Below, one piece after another: positions 1 through 5,862 of a stretch of DNA of 9,693 nt. The translations under genes were made by a program, and so were the position numbers. The DNA is from Bacillota bacterium. Its GTDB lineage: Bacteria > Bacillota_A > Clostridia > DSM-8532. The notes beneath the pieces are model-generated. The model saw only the letters and a program-made list of their open reading frames with translations, made no database searches and had not been told where the DNA came from. The stretch covers positions 1 to 9,693 of the forward strand of contig JAFADM010000413.1 of NCBI GenBank assembly GCA_023424865.1. Reading direction: 5' to 3'. The first letter of the stretch is position 1; the number at the start of each line of letters is the position of its first letter.

Positions 1-107
1 ACGGCCATTTCCGCGGGGTTTTTCTTTATCATATTCCATTCATTACCTATATATTTGGCCGGTTTTTCCACCTTCATGAGAAGGCTTTCATCCAGTTTTA
101 GACCCAT
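1..107 (-). CDS. B12-binding/radical SAM protein (TIGR03960-like), N-terminal fragment
   Basis: The gene runs off the left edge and only the first 35 codons are present. The peptide begins MGLKLDESLLMKVEKP and continues with AKYIGNEWN. This matches what I recall of the conserved start of the TIGR03960 family, an L-[DN]-[DE]-x-LL-x-VEKPARYIGNE pattern; these proteins have an N-terminal B12-binding-like domain followed by a radical SAM domain. In Clostridia the gene usually precedes a DUF2344 protein and ribonuclease G, though neither is visible here. An in-frame TAA lies directly before the ATG at 107, which fixes this start unless the internal ATG (codon 11) is used; that one would cut into the conserved part. 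No clear Shine-Dalgarno sequence is visible. The exact biochemical role of the family is unsettled. The call rests on about 15 diagnostic residues. Confidence 0.7.
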   Translation of the reverse strand, partial: MGLKLDESLLMKVEKPAKYIGNEWNMIKKNPAEMA

Positions 108-302
108 TTAATTTATAGGACGCAAAAAACATCCTAATCTCCGTTCCTTTCCATGACACAGCCTGTTCCAAAGCCTGCTTCTTTGTTCTTATTATTCCGC
201 CTTTTCTATACGTAAAGCTTTCGCTTATATAGGCAGTAAGGACGCCGGTTATCTCTCTATAAACCGATTAGTGCTCCGGCTCTCAAATGCGCATACACAT
301 TA
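108..302 (-). other. Gene-free leader between candidate promoter and radical SAM gene
   Basis: If transcription starts just after the -10 at 303-308, this would be an untranslated leader of about 190 nt, long for a simple start. It holds no convincing ORF. The only structure seen is a short CGGTT/AACCG hairpin (minus strand, near 247-266), further flanked by GCCGG/CCGGC. I recognise no riboswitch class, T-box or tRNA in it. A small RNA or a leader peptide cannot be excluded. Confidence 0.3.
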
Positions 303-331
303 ATAATAACTGATTAAGGCAAAAAAAACAA
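303..331 (-). promoter_or_regulatory. Candidate sigma-A promoter reading toward the radical SAM gene
   Basis: On the minus strand TTGTTT (331-326) and TATTAT (308-303) are separated by exactly 17 bases. Each hexamer keeps most consensus positions. The T8 run within the spacer makes chance matches more likely, so this is a moderate call. It directly abuts the LexA-like box at 334-346. Confidence 0.4.
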
Positions 332-333
332 TA

Positions 334-346
334 GAACAAATGTTTG
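334..346. promoter_or_regulatory. LexA-like (SOS) operator
   Basis: The 13-mer GAACAAATGTTTG fits the Gram-positive LexA/DinR pattern GAAC-R-N-R-Y-GTTY with one Y as T. It sits 2 bp from the -35 of the candidate minus-strand promoter, a position compatible with repression. The odd point is the target: the next gene in that direction is the radical SAM gene more than 220 bp away. The site also lies only about 70 bp past the end of the lipoprotein gene. The motif match is seen; LexA binding is inference. Confidence 0.4.
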
Positions 347-392
347 TTTAAAGGAAGTTTAAGGGAAGTTACGGCAAGCTAAAAGAAAGATC

Positions 393-417
393 CGGCAGAT
401 ACTGAGCTGCCGTTTTT
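393..417. terminator. Short hairpin at the end of the lipoprotein gene
   Basis: CGGCAG (393-398) and CTGCCG (407-412) form a 6-bp perfect stem with an 8-nt loop. On the minus strand the stem follows the lipoprotein stop codon (418-416) within 3 nt, and then comes GATCTTTCTTTT, a weak U-rich tail. On the plus strand the stem is followed by five T, so it could work in both directions. Confidence 0.5.
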
Positions 418-1162
418 ACAATTCATTCCAAATGATTAGATCAGAGGAATTCGAAAGATATTCATCGGTCAGTGCCTTCCATTCCTCTTCGGAAACTTCT
501 TTATCTTCAAACATAAATAAATCATACTCGGTGCTCTCAGTCAAACTACTTTCATCCACGCTGTGATATTTCGAAAAATAGACGTTTGAGATCTCATTTC
601 CGGCAGAGTCCAGAACTAAATAATAGTAATTTATATGCGTCGGCGCCGCGCCGTCGCGTTCGTATAATATCGCTCCGTTGTTTAAGGGAGATTCATAATC
701 CGGACCGGCGTGCCATAAAACGATTTGTCCGTCAAGATATGTAAAAACAGTATAAATGCCCCCTGCAATAGCATGCAGATGAAGTTCAGGTACTCCATCC
801 CCGTTCATATCAAATAAAGCATACAAGGGTTTAATATCTGGCTCCAAGGAAATAGCTTCAATTGTAACGACTCCGTCACTTATCTCATGTTTTAAGTCCT
901 GTGCGCTTATACTTCCCGCTAAGAAATTGTTATAGGCCGCACAGGCATCATTTTTTGCTGAAGATACATCCTCCGATTTCTGCGGAGAACCACTATCGGA
1001 AGACTGGGGAGGATTGGAGGTAACCATCGCATTTGGTGCAAGTGATGCATCCATGGCTGCCGGAGTGCCTGCACTGTTTTGCCCGCAGGCGTTTAGAGCA
1101 AACAGAACAACGGATGAGAGCAAAAGGTATAGGGTTTTCTTCAGCATGGGGTTGCGTTTCAT
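416..1162 (-). CDS. Uncharacterised lipoprotein with a Ca-binding-like DxNGDG loop
   Basis: This 248-residue secreted protein is probably anchored to the outer face of the membrane. The start at 1162 is chosen because AGGAGG lies 5 nt upstream; the longer frame to 1201 would put 13 unlikely residues before the signal peptide. The N-terminus is MKRNPMLKK, then a hydrophobic stretch (about 10-22) and a lipobox LNAC with Cys26 as the lipidated residue. Residues 27-70 form a Ser/Pro/Ala-rich linker. The rest is a single globular domain with FDMNGDGVPELHL at 117-129, an acidic loop (D118, N120, D122, E126) seen in many clostridial surface lipoproteins and resembling EF-hand/VCBS calcium loops. The C-terminus is acidic. 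It stands alone, with its own promoter and terminator. I do not recognise a function; calcium binding is inferred from the loop only. Confidence 0.85.
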   Translation of the reverse strand: MKRNPMLKKTLYLLLSSVVLFALNACGQNSAGTPAAMDASLAPNAMVTSNPPQSSDSGSPQKSEDVSSAKNDACAAYNNFLAGSISAQDLKHEISDGVVTIEAISLEPDIKPLYALFDMNGDGVPELHLHAIAGGIYTVFTYLDGQIVLWHAGPDYESPLNNGAILYERDGAAPTHINYYYLVLDSAGNEISNVYFSKYHSVDESSLTESTEYDLFMFEDKEVSEEEWKALTDEYLSNSSDLIIWNEL

Positions 1163-1221
1163 GACGGCCTCCTGTAGTTTATGGGCAAGACCATTTTTCA
1201 TTGGTTATTGACCATGCTTGT

Positions 1222-1249
1222 ATTATAAACCCGTTTATGGAGTTGTCAA
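1222..1249 (-). promoter_or_regulatory. Strong sigma-A promoter of the lipoprotein gene
   Basis: On the minus strand a perfect TTGACA (1249-1244) and a perfect TATAAT (1227-1222) are separated by 16 bases. The start would be near 1215, giving a leader of about 50 nt before the ATG at 1162. This is the best promoter in the window. Confidence 0.75.
1225..1238. promoter_or_regulatory. Inverted repeat overlapping the lipoprotein -10: candidate operator
   Basis: ATAAAC-CC-GTTTAT is a perfect 6+6 inverted repeat with a 2-bp centre. It covers part of the -10 hexamer and the adjoining spacer, where a bound repressor would block polymerase. No regulator family can be assigned from this sequence alone. 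Confidence 0.35.
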
Positions 1250-1445
1250 GCTACACTCCCTGTGAGCGGTTTTCCTTTTTTTCCGAATTTTTTTACGTTT
1301 ACGGCTGATACATTCCGTTTGGCAAATGCAGCCCTTCTCCTTCCAACCGTTTTGAGGTAACTAAAAAGCTTTGATATCATCTATTCATTTCCATCTTCAT
1401 TGAGAAAGACAGTAACGGACACTGTTTAATAGGCATGTCTCATCC
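1250..1445. other. Intergenic stretch with no recognisable feature
   Basis: This AT-rich part of the divergent intergenic region has pyrimidine-rich runs on the plus strand (around 1270-1300). I see no ORF with a ribosome site, no stable hairpin and no RNA family. Confidence 0.4.
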
Positions 1446-1474
1446 TTGTGGAACACCTCGAAGCGTGATATTAT
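1446..1474 (+). promoter_or_regulatory. Candidate promoter of the AraC-family regulator gene
   Basis: TTGTGG (1446-1451) and TATTAT (1469-1474) lie 17 bases apart. The start would be near 1481, directly before the GTTAG-N6-CTAAC operator. A second possible -10, TATAAT at 1524-1529, lacks a good -35; if it were used, the operator would instead lie upstream of the promoter. Confidence 0.4.
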
Positions 1475-1482
1475 ATTATAAA

Positions 1483-1498
1483 GTTAGCATCGTCTAAC
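1483..1498. promoter_or_regulatory. Operator 1: GTTAG-N6-CTAAC inverted repeat
   Basis: GTTAG (1483-1487), six bases, then CTAAC (1494-1498). The same arms and spacing recur upstream of the siderophore-binding-protein gene at 2471-2486. The arms resemble half-sites of DtxR/IdeR-type metal repressors (TTAGG...CCTAA), which would suit an iron-uptake unit, but the match to that consensus is partial. Confidence 0.55.
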
Positions 1499-1565
1499 CA
1501 CGCTTTCCCCTTTAATCGGCAGGTATAATTTTATAAGTAGAGTCCAGTAAAGCGGGGCCATAGCT

Positions 1566-2408
1566 ATGAGCATTAATTTAAATGAAATGATGGAGGAATA
1601 TGCACGGGTGCCTTTTAGTCCGTACGGCGCCCACTACAAGCAGTATGCTGCCGGTCACAGAGAATCGGAGTACAGCACAGAGTTTTCTTCTTTTATTTTT
1701 TCTCTCGGCGGAACGGCGACAATTTATCTGGAAGGCAAGCCCTTTGCATTCCGCACCAACCGGGTCATACATTGCGCTCCCGACCAGCGTTTTATGGCAA
1801 AAAATGAAAAGGATAGCCATGCCAGACTTTTTGAATTGGCTTATATAAGCAATAATTCCGATGCAGGCTACATGAATTCTTCTTACGAACTTGAAATCGG
1901 CAGTAATCCTGGCATTATTCTAATGCTTCAAAGACTGTCCCAATTATCCCAAAGAGTATATCCTAAAATTGACGGAAACACATTGCTTCAAGCCAAGATG
2001 CTAACCTATTCGATTTTTACGGAGATGTTTTCCAGCGCGCAAGGTATTCGGCGGGACAACATACACAGCGTGGCAGAAGATGCAAAATCATATATGGAAC
2101 AGCACTATATGGAATCCCATACTTTACTTAAATTAGGCAACAGGTACGGTATGAGCGGAAAATACTTTGCCGGTATTTTTAAACGATATACAGGTATAAG
2201 CCCCATAGATTATTTAATTGCTTACCGGATGGATACAGCAAGGAAATTGCTCCAATCGACTGTATTCAGCGTCAAAGAAATCGGCTGCCGGGTGGGGTAC
2301 GAGGATGCTTTGTATTTCAGCCGCCATTTTAAAAGCCGTTTTGGCCTTTCTCCCAGCGAGTGGCGCGAAATATTTTCCGAATCGGATTATGGACGATCGT
2401 CCATATAA
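1566..2408 (+). CDS. AraC-family regulator, probably of iron/siderophore uptake
   Basis: A 280-residue cytoplasmic DNA-binding protein. Residues about 20-95 form a beta-rich, cupin-like sensing domain (SFIFSLGGTATIYLEGK then FRTNRVIHCAPD). The C-terminal 110 residues form a typical AraC domain with two helix-turn-helix units: about 187-210 (LLKLGNRYGMSGKYFAGIFK) and 235-258, followed by the family signature GYEDALYFSRHFKSRFG and LSPSEWRE. AraC domains of this type commonly activate transcription at direct-repeat sites. The gene lies just before a siderophore-type binding protein and shares an operator with it, as in Bacillus Btr/FeuA-type arrangements, so a role in siderophore-uptake control is inferred. 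There is no fused binding-protein domain as in Btr. The ribosome site before ATG 1566 is weak (GCGGGG), suggesting low expression. The ligand is unknown. Confidence 0.88.
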   Translation: MSINLNEMMEEYARVPFSPYGAHYKQYAAGHRESEYSTEFSSFIFSLGGTATIYLEGKPFAFRTNRVIHCAPDQRFMAKNEKDSHARLFELAYISNNSDAGYMNSSYELEIGSNPGIILMLQRLSQLSQRVYPKIDGNTLLQAKMLTYSIFTEMFSSAQGIRRDNIHSVAEDAKSYMEQHYMESHTLLKLGNRYGMSGKYFAGIFKRYTGISPIDYLIAYRMDTARKLLQSTVFSVKEIGCRVGYEDALYFSRHFKSRFGLSPSEWREIFSESDYGRSSI

Positions 2409-2446
2409 ATTTAAGGTAATACTCCATTCCAACCAGGGTTATGCTT

Positions 2447-2455
2447 TGGTACACT
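2447..2455 (+). promoter_or_regulatory. Candidate extended -10 for the siderophore-binding-protein gene
   Basis: TGGTACACT gives a TG-n extended -10 with hexamer TACACT (2450-2455). No good -35 is present at the right distance. The predicted start near 2462 would place operator 2 (2471-2486) just inside the transcript, as at operator 1. Confidence 0.3.
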
Positions 2456-2470
2456 AGCTTTCAGAAATAA

Positions 2471-2486
2471 GTTAGCCATTTCTAAC
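2471..2486. promoter_or_regulatory. Operator 2: GTTAG-N6-CTAAC inverted repeat
   Basis: GTTAG (2471-2475), CCATTT, CTAAC (2482-2486). Arms and spacing are identical to operator 1, while the centre differs (CATCGT there), as expected for a protein-binding site rather than a duplicated segment. Both copies have AA before GTTAG and a C after CTAAC. It ends 25 bp before the start codon. Confidence 0.55.
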
Positions 2487-2511
2487 CGCAATGGTATTGG
2501 AGGAATGAACG

Positions 2512-3495
2512 ATGAACAAGTTTATGGGACTGATTTTATCAGTTGCACTTTTTACCGGGCTGCTGGCAGGCTGTGCCGGAGCACCCGCACAAAACAACAG
2601 TATAGGCACACCGGAGAACATACCGGCCGCAACAGAAGCAATTACACCTCAGCCGGAGGAAAATGCGGAGGCTTCCTTTCCGCGTATATATAAGGATGCC
2701 CGCGGGAAGGAAATAACCATTGACAAAAAACCGGAACGGATAGCTGTCACAACATGGATGATAACAGAAAAATTACTGGCCATAGATGCTCCGCCGGTTG
2801 CGGCCGACACCCTGGCAATAATGTCCGAATGGGCTTCAATGAAGGGTTACCTTGATAAATATCCGATAGAAGATTTAGGAGCGGAGGTCAATTTGGAAAA
2901 GCTGCTGGAAATAAAGCCCGATTTAATTCTTGCTACCACAGCTAATGAAAAGATCTATGATCAGCTTGAAGCCATTGCACCTGTTATCGTATTTGATATA
3001 GGCCTGATGTTTGGCGATTGGCAAATTTCTACCCGTGAGGTTGCAAGGGTTGTGGGTGAAGAAGCAGCCGCAGAGGCCTTTATTGACGATTTAATGGCGC
3101 AAATAGCCCAAACGAAGGAAAAGCTTTCTATCGATGGCAAGACCGTAAGCTTTCTGCGTCTTTGGAGTAAAACCATTTATTCTATGGGAGTAGCTACTTG
3201 CGCTGCTTACTACGACGAAGAAACGGGGCTGGGGCTGACCATGCCGCAAGGATGGCCGGAACAAATAGGCGAGCTCTCTCTTGAATCCCTAACTGAGATG
3301 AATCCGGATTATATTTTCATCTCCACCAGTGAGGATGAAGCTTATATGGACGAGCTGGGCAAAAACTCCGTGTGGAACACCCTGACCGCAGTTAAGGAAG
3401 GCCACGTATACCCTGTTGATTTGTCCGGTTTATCTGGCGGAGCATTGGCTGCCAAATATGGCGTTCAAGTGGTGCTTGACGCTTTAGGAGAATAA
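2512..3495 (+). CDS. Iron-siderophore-type ABC transporter substrate-binding lipoprotein
   Basis: A 327-residue lipoprotein that would capture a ferric siderophore (or haem or a similar chelate) outside the membrane. GGAGG at 2499-2503 lies 8 nt before ATG 2512. The signal peptide ends at lipobox LAGC (Cys21), followed by a Pro/Glu-rich linker to about 55. The class III (FecB/FhuD-like) fold is indicated by ARGKEITIDKKPERIAVT (63-80), EDLGAEVNLEKLLEIKPDLI (120-139), the inter-lobe helix region around 175-205, and IGELSLESLTEMNPDYIFIS (252-271) with the closing VWNTLTAVKEGHVYPVD. Length is normal for the family. It lacks an adjacent FecCD permease and ATPase, so it must use a transporter encoded elsewhere or have lost one. 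The shared operator and the preceding AraC gene support iron-linked regulation. Exact ligand unknown. Confidence 0.88.
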   Translation: MNKFMGLILSVALFTGLLAGCAGAPAQNNSIGTPENIPAATEAITPQPEENAEASFPRIYKDARGKEITIDKKPERIAVTTWMITEKLLAIDAPPVAADTLAIMSEWASMKGYLDKYPIEDLGAEVNLEKLLEIKPDLILATTANEKIYDQLEAIAPVIVFDIGLMFGDWQISTREVARVVGEEAAAEAFIDDLMAQIAQTKEKLSIDGKTVSFLRLWSKTIYSMGVATCAAYYDEETGLGLTMPQGWPEQIGELSLESLTEMNPDYIFISTSEDEAYMDELGKNSVWNTLTAVKEGHVYPVDLSGLSGGALAAKYGVQVVLDALGE

Positions 3496-3529
3496 CTGGC
3501 GGCTTAAGATAAAACGTCCCAGTTTTTTT
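3494..3529 (+). terminator. Intrinsic terminator between convergent genes
   Basis: AACTGG (3494-3499) pairs with CCAGTT (3519-3524), with two more CG pairs possible inside, and a run of seven T follows (3523-3529). It would end the siderophore-binding-protein transcript. It overlaps the stop codons of both convergent genes. On the minus strand the same stem lacks a T-tract, so it is a poor terminator for the operon coming the other way. Confidence 0.5.
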
Positions 3530-5753
3530 CTCCCGGTTCTTTTTTAAAGCTCTGCCTGTACTGCTGGGGCGTCTTTCCCGTATAGGCCTTGAATCGGCGG
3601 TTAAACCCTGATATTTCGTAATTGCCGCATTCCACGGCAATGTCCTTAACCGGCATATCCGTTGACTTTAAAAGCCGGCATGCCTGCTGCATTTTATGCT
3701 GTGTCAGGCATTCCAGGGGCGTCACCTGAAACGCCGCTTTAAATTCCAGCGACAGCTTTGATTCACTTATACCAAGCTCCTGAGCAATTGAGGATACGGA
3801 AATACCCGGCTCGGAAAAGCGCCTGCGAATAATGTCCATGGCAAGGCCTGCCTGGGGCGGCACCTGTGCGGCCTCAGGCCTGTCCTGTTCCGCAATAAAT
3901 CTTGAGCAGACATTGCGGAGCATAATATCCAGGTCATCCAGAGAAAGGCACTCGCTGAGTTTGTACAGATTATGAACGTCCTGCTCCAAAGAGGCGCTGT
4001 CCCGCACCTCACGGGTAATGACGCTGAGAATATCGTTATACATGCATCTGAACACAAACAGGGAGGTATTCATGGCTCCCATGGTTCTGGTTATATCATC
4101 CAGGGCGCTTCTTACCCGTTCTTCGTCCAGGGCCTTGAGCGCCAGGCGCAGCCGTTCCACCAGCTGCTGGTTATATGCCGTATTTTTTCCTTTTTCTTCC
4201 TGACCTCCATCGAAACGAATAACACTGGTATTGCCGCGAACAAAGCGCTTTTCAAAGGCATTTTCCGCTTCCAGGTAAGCTAAGGGGCCCTCTTTGTAAT
4301 CCTTATGAACAGCGCTGACCGCCATAGTTACCCCCGTACAGCAGGCACGGATGCCCGCCAGCTTGCCCTCCAGCCATTCGTAAAGCTGCTGCCCGTCGTT
4401 TGCAAAGGAAACGAACAGTATTTTGTCATGCAGGCCCAGGGTACAGGAAACACCGCCCACATGATCATCAAACAGACGGTTCAGCTTATCCGGAATAAGC
4501 TCATAATCCGCTCCTGTGGGCTTGGCCAGAATACTTACGGCAAAAAAGCGCATATCCACGTTCAGATGGATCTCTTCGGCCATGGACAGCCAATCGTCGG
4601 TATCGGCAAAGCCGCCTACAAGAAACCTCCGGGCAAAGTCAGCCCTTCTGAGGGTCTCCACACTTTCCACCTTGGTGTTAAGCGCAGCATTGTCATCGAT
4701 GAGCCTTTGCACGCCGTCCCTGATCTCAATAAGCTCATTGCCTTCCGGAGCGCTTTTGACAATCATTTTGTGCAGGCGTCGTATGGGGCGAACCCTCAGC
4801 TGCACAAAGTAAATAACCACCAGCAGGCATACGGCAAAAAGGATGGCCAGAATAACCATAAACAGCTTCATGGTTCCGGTAAAAGCCATGCTCATATCGC
4901 TTGCGGAGGCAAGCATTAAATAGCTTAATTCCAGCTTGTCCCCCGGTATCCTGTAGAGCATGTATTTTTTATCTTCAAAGGTGAAATCAGACGCCTTTTC
5001 TCCCTCCAATATGGCACCGGCAGCCTGAAGCACCGCTTCTTTGGGCACAGGGCATACCTCCCGGGCAAATATGACTTCCTCCCCTTTGAGAATATAGACA
5101 TTTTTATTTCCTGTGGCTATTCCGCCCAGCAGCTTATCGTAGGTGGCCGAGTCAATCTGATACATGACCGTACCACAGCGTGTACCTTCCAGATAACCTA
5201 TGGGCATGAATACGGGCACGACTTTTTTAACAGCATTGTTCAACCTGCTCAATTCCTGCTCGGGCAGGATGTGGATTTGTTTGACATCCCTCAAGGCTCC
5301 GGCAATCTCCTCCGGCATAATGGAATCAAACTGCACTTCATTGGCCAGAAAGGTAGCAAGAGGCCATAAGGTAGTTGTCGAATAAACATAATCATCATTG
5401 TTAAAAATCAGATACATGCCCGAAAAAAAATCATTGCAGCTTGCAAAAAGGGACAGCTGCCGCTTAAGACGGATAAACTTCTCCGGATTATCTTTGAAAA
5501 TGAAGGGCGAAACATCGGCGGACGCCGCCAGCTGATTGGATGAACTCATGAGAAGCAGCAGCTCACTTTCGTTTCGCTCTCGGATAAGCTCAAGAGCCCC
5601 CTGATAATCACCGTACACAATTCTCTGATGAAAGGTGTAGAAGGTTCCGCGGGTGTACGTCGCTATCCCGAAGATGAGCACCAGCATTACCACCAGATAG
5701 GAAAGAAAGTATTGCCAAAGCAAGGACATTCTCACCCGCCTTAATTTATTCAT
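3504..5753 (-). CDS. Membrane-bound AraC-family transcriptional regulator (YesS type)
   Basis: A 749-residue one-component sensor-regulator, close in size to B. subtilis YesS. TM1 spans about 11-32 (WQYFLSYLVVMLVLIFGIA). Residues about 34-290 are an extracytoplasmic Cache-like sensing region, and TM2 spans about 297-319. A HAMP-like VRPIRRLHKMI follows (321-331), then a middle domain (about 375-520) with the fold pattern of a degenerate GGDEF region (no GGDEF motif seen) and a helical linker. The AraC DNA-binding domain is at about 639-740: GISVSSIAQELGISESKLSL and the second helix pair ending in CGNYEISGFNRRFKAYTGKTP. AAAGGAG before ATG 5753 supports the start. It is the last gene of the CUT1 transport operon, 109 nt after the binding-protein gene, a pairing common in Lachnospiraceae and Paenibacillus. 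It probably senses the transported sugar or the loaded binding protein and activates the operon; the ligand cannot be read from sequence. Confidence 0.9.
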   Translation of the reverse strand: MNKLRRVRMSLLWQYFLSYLVVMLVLIFGIATYTRGTFYTFHQRIVYGDYQGALELIRERNESELLLLMSSSNQLAASADVSPFIFKDNPEKFIRLKRQLSLFASCNDFFSGMYLIFNNDDYVYSTTTLWPLATFLANEVQFDSIMPEEIAGALRDVKQIHILPEQELSRLNNAVKKVVPVFMPIGYLEGTRCGTVMYQIDSATYDKLLGGIATGNKNVYILKGEEVIFAREVCPVPKEAVLQAAGAILEGEKASDFTFEDKKYMLYRIPGDKLELSYLMLASASDMSMAFTGTMKLFMVILAILFAVCLLVVIYFVQLRVRPIRRLHKMIVKSAPEGNELIEIRDGVQRLIDDNAALNTKVESVETLRRADFARRFLVGGFADTDDWLSMAEEIHLNVDMRFFAVSILAKPTGADYELIPDKLNRLFDDHVGGVSCTLGLHDKILFVSFANDGQQLYEWLEGKLAGIRACCTGVTMAVSAVHKDYKEGPLAYLEAENAFEKRFVRGNTSVIRFDGGQEEKGKNTAYNQQLVERLRLALKALDEERVRSALDDITRTMGAMNTSLFVFRCMYNDILSVITREVRDSASLEQDVHNLYKLSECLSLDDLDIMLRNVCSRFIAEQDRPEAAQVPPQAGLAMDIIRRRFSEPGISVSSIAQELGISESKLSLEFKAAFQVTPLECLTQHKMQQACRLLKSTDMPVKDIAVECGNYEISGFNRRFKAYTGKTPQQYRQSFKKEPGEKNWDVLS

Positions 5754-5776
5754 GCTACCCTCTCCTTTATATCAAC

Positions 5777-5808
5777 GAGGTGCACCATCCTTTCGGACAG
5801 GACACCCC
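5777..5808 (-). promoter_or_regulatory. Stable GAAA-capped RNA hairpin between binding-protein and regulator genes
   Basis: In minus-strand RNA, 14 nt on each side pair across a GAAA tetraloop (loop 5794-5791). There are 9 Watson-Crick pairs, 4 G-U wobbles and one C-U mismatch. The wobbles would be A-C mismatches in plus-strand RNA, so the fold is specific to the operon's transcript. No T-tract follows, so it is not an intrinsic terminator. It ends 9 nt before the AAAGGAGA ribosome site (5768-5761). It may stabilise the upstream binding-protein message or tune regulator expression. Confidence 0.5.
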
Positions 5809-5862
5809 GTTTCATGTAAGCTATTAATCCATCATGCCATAGGCTTTATCCTGTTGGTTCTA

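Noticed and set aside
88..267. 60-codon minus-strand open frame in the leader of the radical SAM gene
   Set aside because: No ATG until near its end, no ribosome site, and it overlaps the true start of the next gene out of frame.
1435..1497. Short plus-strand frame starting MSHPCGTPRSV
   Set aside because: No ribosome site, and it runs through the promoter and operator of the AraC gene.
4305..4919. Plus-strand open frame (204 codons) inside the AraC sensor gene
   Set aside because: Antisense shadow of a strongly supported gene; no ribosome site and low-complexity His/Gln-rich product.
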